From assembly GCA_030180135.1 (NCBI GenBank), contig CM058235.1, positions 16,578,720 to 16,642,719 of the forward strand: a stretch of DNA of 64,000 nt. Direction: 5' to 3'. The translations under genes were made by a program, and so were the position numbers. Source of the stretch: Orychophragmus violaceus (taxonomy: Eukaryota > Streptophyta > Magnoliopsida > Brassicales > Brassicaceae). Below the pieces are notes generated by a model. That model was given only the letters and a program-made list of their open reading frames with translations. It had not been told where the DNA came from and searched no databases. Shown here piece by piece: positions 41,247 to 52,426 of the stretch; the stretch's first letter is position 1, and every line of letters begins with the position of its first letter.

Positions 41247-43256
41247 CTAGGTTTAAGGTCTCCCAGTCCTGCCCTGGGAGATCAGCTTTCGTTGTTTTCC
41301 AAAAACCTTGTTTTCAAATATTTTTCAAAACCGTTTGCGAAATTGTATAAAAAAATGGTTACTTTGCGAAAAGCATTTTCAAGCACCATGTATATCATAG
41401 ATTGTTCTCCACGCCGGTCCTAGTCTAGATAGAATTTATCCGTGCAGGTGGGCGTCAGTGTCTTCAAACCTCGGTTGTGCTACTGCCGCTAGATGTGTGC
41501 CGAGATATATGTCGTGATGTGTGCCGTTGAGGTGTATGTTGGGATGTGTGTTGTGGTGTGCGCCTACATGGCAGTCAGTACTATTGAGGTGTGTGTTGGG
41601 GTCATCGTCTGTTCAGAGTGTTGTTCAACTAAGCGTGCCAGGGCGATTAGGATGTGGAGGCGTTCACCGGAGAGACTACTGCGGGAATGTATCAAAGAGT
41701 TGCAAGAGACGTCAGGGAAGCCGCAAGGAGTTATGCAAGAAGTTCTGCACGGGCTGCAAGGAGTGCTACAGGAGCTGCAAGAGGTCGATGGAAAGACCGG
41801 ATTGCAAGGAGTGCTACAGGAGCTGCAGGAGGTCGATGGAAAGACCGGATTGCGAGGAGTGCTACAGGAGTTGCAAGAGGTCGATGGAAAGACCGGATTG
41901 CGAGGAGTGCTACAGGAGCTGCAAGAGGTCGATGGAAAGACCGGATTGCGAGGAGTGCTACATGAGCTGCAAGAGGTCGATGGAAAGACCGGATTGCGAG
42001 GAGTGCTACAGGAGCTGCAAGAGGTCGATGGAAAGACCGGATTGCGAGGAGTGCTACAGGAGCGGCAAGAGGTCAAGGGAAAGACTGGATTGCAAGGAGG
42101 CCACTTGGAAGTAGCGGTGTTTCGACTGGATTAAGCGTCAGGAGTTGCTTGAGTTGCATGGATCACAAGGAGCAGCGGGAGGCTACCCAAATCTGTTCCA
42201 AGTAGGGAATCTTGGAGTCGGTTTGTGACATCAACTTCAATGAGTTATGGATGGCTCGTTGAAGAATGATCAAGCAGGAAGCTGGAGAAGGTCTTCGTGG
42301 TACGGCAAGTTCGAGATTCAAAGGTGAGGCCGGAAAGGAAACGGTCTGCCCTGGAGTTCTTTGTGGATTACGGGAGCAGCGAATGGAGTTTCACAAGACG
42401 GAAAGGAGATCGCAGAAGCGTTTTGGGAATAGGCGTGTGGCATTTGGAATTGCCTGGCAAGCCGGACCTCTGTAATTGCAAGCTCAAGTGGACAAAGCTG
42501 GTCATTGGAAATGGAAACCCAACGGAAGAGTGTTAGGAAAACACTTTGGAGGATTGGCAAGGAGCTGCAAGGAATAGCAAAGGAGCGCAAGTCTAATGGG
42601 GAAGGAAACCCAAAGGATGGTGTTTGGAAAGCACCACAACCAGATCACAAGGTAGGACACCTTGACCTGAAGGTCAGATTGGAAGCTGGTTTGGATATCA
42701 GAGTGCGCAGCGGAAGCGTGGCATTGGAGCATATCAGGAGTTAAGTGGGTCGTTCCCCACCAGCCAGATAGCCATAATGGACATGGTTAGCTGCATCGGT
42801 CACAAAGGTTAGCAAGGATGTTTGCTTGGGCGACAGTCAACGCCATAGTGCACGGTAATGGAAAACCGTCGAAGAGAATCCATTTGGAAGTGGATGATGC
42901 ATTGTGGCACGGTAATGGAAACCGTTGAGGAGAATGGGATTGGAAGCGGGGAATCGAATTCAAGACTTAGAACCACTCGAGGGATGAGTGTTGTTTCTAA
43001 ACATTGGAGACCGACCCTAATGGACATGGGCGGTAGCATGTGACGTCTGTATTGCATTCTGGGAACCACTGTTGGATCGGCACCAAGGAAAAGGACGCTT
43101 CGGAGCGTGGTTGGAAATAAGGGGGGGAGAAGCAGTCTGCAGGATTCAAGCAAGTGAGCAAACAAGTCTGTTCCGGTTCAGTGAAGTTTGCGGAGTATGG
43201 TTGGTAAAGTGTTGCAGTGGAGAACTCCCTCCACAGAATTCGGGACGAATTCTTTT
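41247..43256 (+). other. Internal domain of element 2, no gag or pol
   Basis: No protease, integrase or reverse transcriptase motif occurs in any frame. Apart from the 48-bp array it is unique sequence. Short open frames on both strands are inconsistent with each other. It ends with the GAATTCGGGACGAATTC motif that also precedes the PPT in element 1. Confidence 0.65.
41760..42095 (+). repeat. 48-bp minisatellite, seven units
   Basis: Units start GGAGTGCTACAGGAGCTGCA at 41760, 41808, 41856, 41904, 41952, 42000 and 42048. Because 48 is a multiple of 3, several frames on both strands stay open. One gives the 16-residue repeat GVLQELQEVDGKTGLR, which has coiled-coil character. Whether any frame is translated is unknown; the ORF at 41493-42134 has no other gag feature. 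Confidence 0.92.
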
Positions 43257-43271
43257 TTTAAGGGGGGGAGA
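43257..43271 (+). other. Polypurine tract of element 2
   Basis: TTTAAGGGGGGGAGA lies immediately before the 3' LTR. Confidence 0.85.
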
Positions 43272-43273
43272 AT

Positions 43274-44970
43274 TGTAACATACCCAAACTGGCCCAATTA
43301 AAAATTTTGAGAAAAGAAGAGGAAAGCCCATTAGTCAAGCCCAAAAGCCCAATTCCTTCATGAAAACCCTAGTCTCCTCATTATAAATAGGTGCCTCCTC
43401 CATTGAGAAACTATGAAGAAGAGAGCTTTCGGCGAAGCCCTGCTCCATTACCGTCGCAGCCAAAGCCTCCAGAGAGTAGATCTAGGGCTCCTCCATCGTT
43501 TGGTGTCGAAAGAGATCCGGTAAGCCTTTTTTTAGATCTGATTTCTCCCAACCCGAGATCTAAAAGCCTCGTATCTTTCTAACCGTGAGAAATCTGAGAA
43601 ATCCGAGACCACCATCGCGTTCCTCTCGTCGAGACGAAGCCGTAGCCGTCAACCGCTCCTCCATAGCCGTCCGGACGCGCCCGCACTCGCCAGGAGAAGA
43701 TCCGCCGGTTCTCCACGCGCCGCCGCACGCGCCGCCGCCGCCGGAGCCACGCGCCGCCGCCGTCCGCCAGGAGCCGCCGCCGTCCACCGCCGCCGTCCGC
43801 CTTCTCCCGCCGCCGGAGCTCCGCCGCCGCCGACCACCGGAGCCACCGCCGGACCGCCGCCGAGTCAACTCGGCCGGCGACCGAGTCAACTCGGTTGACC
43901 GGGTCGGGTGGGTTGACCGGGTCGGATCGTTGACCGGTTCAGTTGACCCGGTTCAATTCGGTTCAATCCAATTCTGGTTCGGTTTAGGTTAACCGGTTCA
44001 ATTCCCAATTTCAATTCCAATTTCAATTTCAATTTCCGGTTTAGGTCGGTTAAGCTGGTTTGAGCTGGGTATTTTCAATCGATCATATCTAGCTCATCCT
44101 AAGCCCGATTTAAGCGATTCAAAAGCCTATCTCACTCGATTTCTCGTCCTCTTTCCAGATCTGATGTCTGTTCGGGCTGAAGAAGCTTCTAAATTACCGT
44201 TTTGCCCTCCTCTTTGGCTAAGGTGAGGACCGTTGGTTATCTCCCTTGCTCTATCTCAATTCCGGACGATAGTCCTTAGTTAATGTCGTCTTTCCTAGGT
44301 AGTCTAGGGCAGTAGTGAGCTCCATGTGATTGATTGTGGAACGTAGAATGCTAGGTTATCGCTGAGCCTGAAAACGTTGATTGTGTGTGATGGATATGAT
44401 TGTATAGAACTGTGTTAGGTCCCCCGAAAGGGTGTTTCTTGGCGGCTCGCGTACAACGAGTTTTTGGTACGCGACCCTTGTATCGTCGGAAGGGAGGTCT
44501 TAGCGAGCCTCCCCAAGTTTACCGTGCCTTCGGGCCGACGTGGAAGTGATACCGGGTGGGCCGGTTGTGTGAGCCTTCGGGCTAGAGTAGGGGTTCGCGA
44601 GTGCGAAAGCGCGAGTGGATGTAGTTTGCGTGGTGAAAGCCTTCGGGCCTGTTTGCAAGGTGATATTAGCTTAGGACTTGTGATTCGTAGTTGTGCGGTG
44701 TAAGCCGGGATAGCGGACTCCTTAAGTCCGTCCTCACTGGGTGATTGTGTTTGAAACAATTACTCAGGCCTCCTTTTCCTTTTCCCTTATTTTTCCCTCG
44801 CAGGTCCGGATGCAGGATTGATCGATCGTTGTGACGTGATTGGTGGATTTGAATAAGAAGGAAGCGCCGGGTCCTGGGACAAGTTGAGAAGGCGTCCCGG
44901 TTGGACCGAATCCGGTTCAACGGGCGTCCTAATGCCGCGTCTCCGGTTATGCCGGGAGACGGGTGTTACA
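43274..44970 (+). repeat. 3' LTR of non-autonomous element 2 (1697 bp)
   Basis: Same length as the 5' LTR. Differences seen: five positions with G in the 5' LTR and A here (for example 39859 against 43598), and one C against A in the CCCTT(C/A)TTTTTCCC tract. Confidence 0.92.
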
Positions 44971-44975
44971 CACTT

Positions 44976-45180
44976 TTGTCTGGACAAGTTCGACGATTGA
45001 GTTGATTGATCCCTCAAATGGTTTAAAGTAGATCCATATAAGATAAATAGTTACGTATGCTCAGGAAACGTCAGAAACCTCCGCAGTGGAGATCAGAGGA
45101 AGGAAAGAACAAAATTTTGAACATTTGGTATAAACCATGCATGCATAATCTATCTATTAAAAATAACAATCTAAAAATAC
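44976..45180. other. Short unique spacer
   Basis: No gene or repeat recognised between the element 2 target duplication and the tandem array. Confidence 0.4.
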
Positions 45181-46020
45181 CAATGAAAGATTATGATTTT
45201 TCGTATTTATTTCTTCGCACCCTTCCGTATATAATTTTTATTTAGTAAAAAATGTGCTTTTTCATTTTACGGCCGCGTCTTTTAAATGTGTATTTTAATC
45301 ACAACCTTTCAATTCATATACGTAGTTGCAAATATCATTCATTTTTAACACAAAATTTTAGTTTTTTCATTTCCATTTGTTCCTCCAAATACCAATGAAC
45401 GGTCATGTCTTTTCATATTTATTTATTCGTATCCTTTCGTATATAACTTCCATTTAGTCAAAAGTTTTTTCATTCTACGGTTGCGTCTTTTAAATGTTTT
45501 TTTAATCGTCACCTTTCAAATCATATATGTAGTTTCAAAGAATCATTCATTTTTAACACAAAAATTTAGATCTTCCATTTCCATTTGTTCCTCCAAATAC
45601 TAATGAACGGTTGTGACTTTTAATATATATTTCTTTGCACCCTTTTGTATATAACTTTTACTTAGTCACAAGTCTTTTCATTCTACGGTCGCGTCTTTTA
45701 AATGTGTCTTTTAATCAAAACATTTCAAATCTTATATGTAGTTGCAAACACCATTCATTTTTAACACAAAATTTTAGATCTTTCATTTCCATTTGTCTTC
45801 CAAATATTAATGAACAGTCGTGTATTTTCATATTTATTTTTTCGTACACTTTCGTTTATAACTTCCATTTAGTCAAAAATGCGTCTTTTCATTCTACGGT
45901 CACGTCTTTTAAATGTGTGTTTTAATCGCAATCTTTCAAATCCTATATGTAGTTGCAAACATCATTCATTTTTAACACAAAATTTTAGGTTTTCTATTTC
46001 TATTTGTTCCTCCTTTGAAA
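45181..46020. repeat. Tandem repeat, unit about 208 bp, four units
   Basis: The phrase (C/T)AATGAACGGTC occurs at 45181 (variant), 45393, 45601 and 45808, each followed by similar text: a TTTATTT(C/A)TTCG stretch, ACTTCCATTTAGTCA, ATTCTACGGT.GCGTCTTTTAAATG, and a TTCATTTTTAACACAAA tract. Periods are 212, 208 and 207 bp. More diverged units occur at 46370 and 47363. Confidence 0.85.
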
Positions 46021-46369
46021 TCATTATATTTAAATTCTATTATCTTCATCATCTAACCACATTATTTTTTTTCTTTTTCTTGTACACACTCTACTCTTTT
46101 TTCTTTTTTCTTTTTAACAAGCATATCTTTACTTAAAATCACATTTCACACCTACAAAAACTTAAAGATTACAATAACATTATTCTCAAGTACATAGTTT
46201 TAGTGTCATTTCAGATTAATTTTTGATAATTTCGCACATAACTTCTACTTTCGTCAAAATGTATGTTTTTATTGTACTTTCACACACTTTAGTTTTGTAC
46301 TTCATTCACAACATTTTTTTCATCTTACCGGTTTTTTCTTAATTTGTTTTTTTCATAATTTAAAAATAT

Positions 46370-48345
46370 CAATGAACGGTCGTGACTTTTTGGATTTATT
46401 TCTTTTTACATTTTTGTTTATAACTTCTATTTAGTTTTAAAAAATGTCTTTCAAATGTATCTTTTAATCACAATCTTTAAAATCTTGTATATAGTTGCAA
46501 ACATCCTTCATTTTTTGTAACACAAAATTTTAGGTTTTCCATTTCCATTTGTTCCTCCTTCAAGGTTATTTTCTAACACCAATAATATAATTTCAAATAT
46601 TACTTTAATAATTTTTGTAATACATTTTATATGAATGTGACAAATTTTAAATTATCTTTAAGTCAATGACAACAACAAAATAAGAGGATCTTGAAGACCT
46701 AAAAAGGAACAATTCTCGGATGGAGAGGTTGGAAGAAATAAATCTAAAAAATTGGAGAAAAATATGGAGTCTAAATCGTGTGAAAAATAATTCTTTGAAG
46801 TCTCGAAAACAGAAAATAATATATTGTCTAAACGATCAACAAGGAACATGAAAAAAAAATTCGATGATTCTTATTATTGGATGTAACCTTATTATATAAA
46901 CATGATTGTGGTATTGTGTATTTATTATATTGTATGTTTAACGACACATTTAGTATGTGATTGTGCATAAAATACATTTTACTTTTCTTTCATTTGTTTA
47001 TTAATAACTAATCTCATTACATAATGTATAAGAATATAATAATTTTTGTTTTTCTATAATAATATGTGGTTAAATTTTGGTTCATTTTTAGATGTTTAGC
47101 AAATTCTTAAGCAATTTTTATGAGTTTCATGCTTTATGATTTTTAATATTATTTAATATTTTATTATTGGTACAATTTTTAATTAAAATATTAACATTGT
47201 TTTATACAAATAAATAAGTTTTACAAAAAAAAATAAATCTTGCTCGAATATAATTTTTGTATTAAAATCAATTAAACTGCAGAAATATGTATGTTGAGCA
47301 TATATATTTAATATAACTATGTTGTTAGTTCAACATAGTCGACCAAGTTTTGGTAGCATCATAGCAACGGTCGTGTCTTTAGGATTTATTTCTTTGTACC
47401 CTTTTGTTTATAACTTCAATTTAGTTTAATATATGTGTCTTTCATATGTATCTTTTAATCACAACTTTTCAAATCATATATATAGTTGCGAACATCATTC
47501 ATTTTTTTGTAACACAACATTTAGGTCTTGTTTCCATTTTTTCCTCATTCGATGTAACTTTCTAACACCAACTATATAATTTCAGATATTACTTTAGTAA
47601 TTTTTGTAATACATGACAAATTTTAAATTATCTTTAGGTCAATGACAAAAAAAAAAGAGGATCTAGAAGACCTAAAAAAGAATAATTTCAAATGAAGAGG
47701 TTAAAAGAAATAAATCTAGAAATTTGGGGGGAAAAAAGATGGAGTCTAAATTGTGTGACAATAATTCTTTGAAATCTCCCAAACAGAAAATAATATATCG
47801 TCTAAATGATCAATAAATGATCAATAAGAAACATGAAAAAGAAAATCGATGATTCTTATTCTTAGATATAATCTTATTATATAAACATGATTGTGGTATT
47901 GTATTATATTGTATGTTTAACAACACATTTAATATATAATATGTGCATAAAATACATTTAGTTTTTTTTTGTGTATTAAGAACTTATCTCATTACATACT
48001 TTATAATAATATAATAATTTGTGTTTTTCTATAATAATATGTTGTTGGATTTTTGGTTCATTTTTAGATGTTTACCAAATTCTTAAGTATTTTTATGAGT
48101 TTGATACTTTATGATTTTTAATATTTAATATTTTATTATTGGTACAGTTTTTAAATTAAAATATTAACATTGTTTTAATTATACAGATAAATAAGTTTGA
48201 CGAAAACAACTAAATTTTGCTTGAATATAATTTTTTGTGTTAAAATAAATTAAACAGGAGAAATATATATGTTGAGCATATATATTTAATATAACTATGT
48301 TGTTAGTTCAATATAGTCCACAAAATATGGTAGCATCATAGCAAT
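46370..48345. repeat. Large tandem duplication, unit about 980 bp, two units
   Basis: Text from 46370 (AACGGTCGTGACTTTT) to about 47365 is repeated to about 48345. Anchors: TGGTAGCATCATAGCAA at 47351 and 48329 (978 bp apart), GAGGATCT.GAAGACCTAAAAA near 46683 and 47656, and ATATATTTAATATAACTATG near 47298 and 48279. Each unit includes one diverged 208-bp unit, so this is a higher-order repeat grown from the shorter array. No genes. Confidence 0.82.
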
Positions 48346-48589
48346 TTGTAAATATTACAAAATTAGAAAAAGACCATGACAATTTATTATACAAATTATA
48401 TGTATCAAGAAACAATAGTAAGTTTTAGTGTCGTTTTGTACATATAATCTACTATATTTAAGTTTAGTAAACATAAATATTAATAATTCTATTTTTAACT
48501 TCTATTGTTAAATTATAATATATATAATAATAATTACTGGGCATAAGTAATTTAATGATACGTTTTTCTAAAATACCAATATATATGTA
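48346..48589. other. AT-rich spacer, nothing recognised
   Basis: No coding content and no clear repeat. Confidence 0.4.
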
Positions 48590-50085
48590 TAACAAACAAA
48601 TTTTTAAAAGCAATAAAATGTTAAGTTTTATGTGAAAAGTTGCATCATTTCAATTAAATAGCTGCAAACATTCATATTAACCATTGCAATTCTTGAATTA
48701 ATTGTTTAGTTGATCATATATTACAACATTTTGCATGTTTATTTAAGTTTGTGTTAACTACTCTAATTATATACTTCATAAAAAAATTAAACAACTAAAC
48801 ATTGGCCTAATTAATTTAATTATATTTGTTTTATAAAATATAAATTAAATTATATAATTTTAAATTTTAACAATCAATAAAATATTAAGTTTTATGTGAA
48901 AAGTTGTACCATTTCAATTGAGTAGGTGCAACAATTCATGTTTTTTTTTCACCATTCATGTTAAAGATTGCAACTTTTGATTAATTTTTTGATCATATAT
49001 TACAACATTTGGCATGTTTATATAAGTGTGTGAAATAAAACATTCTAATGTAAAAGAGAAGAGGATAACAATTATAAAACTATCTTTATTACAATAAGCG
49101 AAAACTTTTGTTGTATCATCATAATTTTTTTTTTGTACAATCCAAATTTGGAAAGAGCAAATACTCATTAAAATATACTTTAACGCATGATTAATAAATT
49201 TCTGATTTCATTGCTATACCAATTACTTTTAATTTTAAATATAGTTTATTTTTAGCATATTTAATAGTATGTGTTGATATCTTGTCTGATAAAAATATTG
49301 ACTCACAAATTCTATACGAGTCTAACATTGTTTTGTGCTTACATGTTAGGATAATAAAGTTATTATGGTCAAGAAGTGTAAGTATTGATGACCCTTGTAA
49401 TAATCGATGTGGCGCCATGATTATCGTATTTGTAAAGTTAATGTTCACTATAATACTAATATTAAAGTTATTTATTTTAATGGTGCCAATTTTATCTCGG
49501 GAGAGGAATCCATTGATAAAAAAGATTTGTATCATTCTATGGTGGAAGAAGATATTGAGGTTGGAGAGGCAAATATAATTTTGCCGAATCTTATTTTTAT
49601 TGCATGTAATGTCCATTGAATCTAATGCCTATACACCTGCAAAGATCATGACACTATCATTAATCTTAAATTTTTATCATGATGTCACATACGAAGATAT
49701 GTCGGAGCAACAAACAACTGAAGATTCTCTTTACTCATAGAATGTTATACCAAGACCTCCTACTCAACATGCAATTAATTATTTGGAGAGAAAATATTTA
49801 TAGATGATAAAAATAATGAAGATGAGAAATATAAAATGTGTGTGATTTGTCAAGAATAATTTGCTATCGACAAAACTCTTCTCAAGATACCTTGTATTCA
49901 TTTCTTCAATGTTGAATGTATTCCTAGATGGTTTGAAACATGTCACAAATGTCCATGTTATCGTTTGAGTTATCTTTTTAGTTAACATTTATAGTTAGTT
50001 TAAAAAAATATTGAATATATTTTCTATTTGGTACTTATTATCTTTATTTAAAATGAGTTTCTGCGCGATTTCGCGCGGGTTCCAA
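48590..50085 (+). mobile_element. Element arm A: possible Helitron-like copy carrying a RING-H2 fragment
   Basis: Arm A is repeated in inverted orientation as arm B (50215-52150). Its 3' end has the short hairpin GCGCGATTTCGCGC just before GGTTCCAATCTTAA. A hairpin shortly before the 3' end is a Helitron trait, but the end is not a clean CTRR, so the class is tentative. The 5' border is not defined. Text at 48600-48760 and 48880-49045 is itself a diverged direct duplication. Confidence 0.45.
49282..49985 (+). pseudogene. RING-H2 finger gene fragment, broken
   Basis: The last part (49836-49985) reads KMCVICQE, a stop, then FAIDKTLLKIPCIHFFNVECIPRWFETCHKCPCYR in two further lines of sequence. 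That is a C-x2-C, C-x-H-x2-F, C-x2-W, C-x2-C series typical of plant RING-H2 ubiquitin ligases. The TAA is at 49857-49859. Upstream frames (49282-49578 and 49407-49619) give acidic sequence such as MVEEDIEVGEANIILPNL with frameshifts. RING-H2 proteins usually recruit a ubiquitin-loaded E2; this copy cannot make a full protein. Confidence 0.65.
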
Positions 50086-50214
50086 TCTTAATTTACATAA
50101 TGATTATCAAAAAATAATTTGCCATACTCATTTTCGGAAGGTTAGGTAAGCCGCAGATGCAGAGTGTTTTTAAAAGAAAGTTCAGATTGAGATTTTCTTG
50201 TTTAATTTATAATA
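50086..50214. other. Spacer of the large inverted repeat
   Basis: About 130 bp separate the hairpin ends of arms A and B. It is unlike either arm. Confidence 0.5.
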
Positions 50215-50499
50215 AAAATAAGTAGGATAGAACCCGCGTGAAATTGGGCAGAAACTTATTTTGAATAAAAATATAAGATACTAAATTTTAATATTATGCT
50301 TTAAAAATAAAATTTTAAATATTTTTATTTATTAAATATAAATACTAAACTAAAATTCTAAAAGCAAGGGGAGCGAACGGGGTTAGATACTCTGTCTATT
50401 CTGATAAAACATATTCAAATTTTATTTTTAACTAACTATAATGCTAATTAAATATGTAGTTTAAAACGATAACATAGACACTTGTGGCTTCTTTCAAAC

Positions 50500-51060
50500 C
50501 ATATAAAAATATATTCAAAATGGAAGACATGACTGCAAGATATCTTCAAAAGAGTTTCGTAATAAAGAATTCTTCTTGAAAAATCACACACATTTTATGT
50601 TCTCCATTTTTATTATTTATATCATCTTAAATATTCCTCTCTTCAAAGAATTAATTGCATGTTGAGTAGGCGGTTTCGGTATGACATTTCATGAATGAAG
50701 ATAATCTTGAATTTCTTGTTATTTCAACATATCTTCAAGTGACATCATGTCAGACATGTAAGGTTAATGATAGTGTCATGATCTTTGTCGGTATGTAGTC
50801 ATTAGATTCAATGACATCACATGCAATAAACATAAGATTCATTAGAATTATATTTGTCTCTCCAACCTCAATATCTTCATCCACCATAGAATCATACAAA
50901 TCTTATTTATCAATGGACTCCTTGTCCGGGATAAAATTGACACTATTAAAACTAAACGACGTTAATATTGGTATTATAGCAACCATGCGATATAACTTGA
51001 CAAATATGATATATCAAAATGGTCATCAAGGCTTACATTATATGAAGAAGTAGTTCACTT
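50500..51060 (-). pseudogene. Second, more decayed RING-H2 fragment (arm B)
   Basis: The minus strand shows the same order as in arm A (TATTGAGGTTGGAGAGACAA, then ATGTGTGTGATTTTTCAAGA, then ATGGTTTGAAAGAAGCC). Here the second zinc Cys is Phe and several stops and frameshifts intervene. Confidence 0.55.
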
Positions 51061-51329
51061 GACCATAATAACTTTATTATCGTAACATATGTAAACACAA
51101 AATGATGTTAGACTTGTACAAAGATGGTAACAATACTTTCACCACATACAAGAGATAAAGACCCTCTAACAATAGTGGGCTAACATACTAAATAAACTAT
51201 ATTTGAAATTACAAGATGGTTCGTATAACGATGAAATTAGAAAATTATTATTACATGCATAAATTTTGGATTATATGAAATTTCTTATGATACAAATTTT
51301 TTTCTTCTCTCTTATTGTACACTATGTTA

Positions 51330-51808
51330 TAGGGGTGGGACACTATCCGGATCCGGATCCGTGGCTTCCGTATATCTGGGCTTCAGATATCTGTCTAAAA
51401 ATCAAGATATCCGCGGATATCCGAATCCATAAAAATAATTAAAAATAAGAATAAAATGTTAAAAATTTAAATTTAATTATAAAATTAATATTTTATATAA
51501 ATTCTTTGAAAAGAAAATCTAATATAATATAAAATATAACTAAAAATAATTTTTGTACATATTTTATATAAGAAATTATAAATTATATCTAAAATATATA
51601 TTTTAAAAATATTTTTAACATATTTCATGGCCTAAATCCGGATATCCAGACCTCAAAATTAAAATATCCGGATTCGGATCTGGTTTGAATGGATCTTAGA
51701 TTTTACTATTCAGATCTGGATCCGGCTTCCCGGATATCTGGATTTTTGGAGCGAACCGGAGCGGATCCCGGATCGAATATCGGATCCCGGATAATAGTTC
51801 CACCCATA
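51330..51808. mobile_element. hAT-type MITE, 479 bp, with target duplication
   Basis: Ends TAGGGGTGGGACACTATCCG and CCGGATAATAGTTCCACCCATA are imperfect inverted repeats (reversed right end: TATGGGTGGAACTATTATCC). Flanks CTATGTTA (51322-51329) and TTATGTTA (51809-51816) are an 8-bp duplication with one change, as expected for hAT. Subterminal GGATCC and GATATCCG words abound. No transposase. Confidence 0.85.
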
Positions 51809-52191
51809 TTATGTTACAATAGTAAAAATATAGTTTATGTAATTGTTTTTATCTTCTCTTCTACATTAGTTTGTTTATTTTTAAAAACTTATATAATCAT
51901 GTCAAAAGTTGTAATATATGATCAAATAAATAGTTAATCCAACATTTGCAATTTTAAAAATAAGTTTTTGCACCTATTGAACTGAAGTTTTGCAAGTTTG
52001 GTTTTATAAATTTACAATTATATAAATAAAATGATATTTTAGAAAATTTATAATTAAATTAATTATATCCAATTTTTATTACTTTATAATATAATTTAAC
52101 AATAAAAGTGAAAAACAAAATCATTAAAACTTTGGAATACAATACTGGAATAGAGTATAGTGTATGTAAAACAGTAAAAACTTATTATTAT

Positions 52192-52426
52192 GAGTTCGAT
52201 TGGTGAACCAAAACGGAACGGTTAGATTAGCGGTTAGCGGGAGTGGTAAGCGGTTGAATAGTGCAAAGCTGTAAGTGAAAGCTGTAAGCGAAAGCTGTTA
52301 GAGAAAGCGGTAAGAAAAAGCTGAGAGTAACCGTTTTCACTGTAGCTTTGGTAACGTTTTTGTGATTGGTAACAAACAAAGCGGTAAGCCCCTAACGCTT
52401 TTAGTATAATGTCACCAATCGGACCC
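52192..52426 (+). mobile_element. MITE, ATTGGT-type inverted ends (copy 2)
   Basis: Left end GAGTTCGATTGGTGAACC and right end GTCACCAATCGGACCC are inverted repeats flanked by TAT. The interior has AACGGTTAGATTAGCGGTTAGCGG and repeated AAAGCTGTAAG words. It is related to 17397-17588 but better preserved. Confidence 0.75.

Larger units (their letters stand above)
39535..44970 (+). mobile_element. Complete, young non-autonomous LTR retrotransposon, 5.44 kb
   Basis: LTRs 39535-41231 and 43274-44970 are both exactly 1697 bp, start TGTAACATACCC and end GGGTGTTACA, and the whole is flanked by the perfect duplication CACTT (39530-39534 and 44971-44975). A tRNA-Met PBS and a polypurine tract are in place. 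I count six differences between the LTRs, about 0.35%. The 2.04-kb interior has no gag or pol, only a 48-bp minisatellite and unique sequence. End motifs resemble element 1 and the solo LTR at 35418-36690, so the three form a group of protein-less elements with chromovirus-like ends (lineage inferred). Confidence 0.94.
50215..52150 (-). mobile_element. Element arm B: inverted copy of arm A, interrupted by a hAT MITE
   Basis: Read on the minus strand, 52150 to 50215 follows arm A in order: the GATCATATATTACAAC tract, GTCTAACAT..TTTTGTG, AATAAAGTTATTATGGTCAAG, TCTATGGTGGA.GAAGATATTGAGG and the RING segment. It ends near GTTTCTGCCCAATTTCACGCGGGTTC, where the hairpin is degraded. The 479-bp insertion 51330-51808 is absent from arm A. 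Confidence 0.55.

Noticed and set aside
41564..42076. Minus-strand Cys/Ser/Pro repeat protein
   Set aside because: Shadow of the 48-bp minisatellite; a 3n-length unit without stops stays open in every phase.
41760..42095. CRISPR-like array
   Set aside because: Units are contiguous with no unique spacers, the genome is eukaryotic and the array sits in a retroelement.
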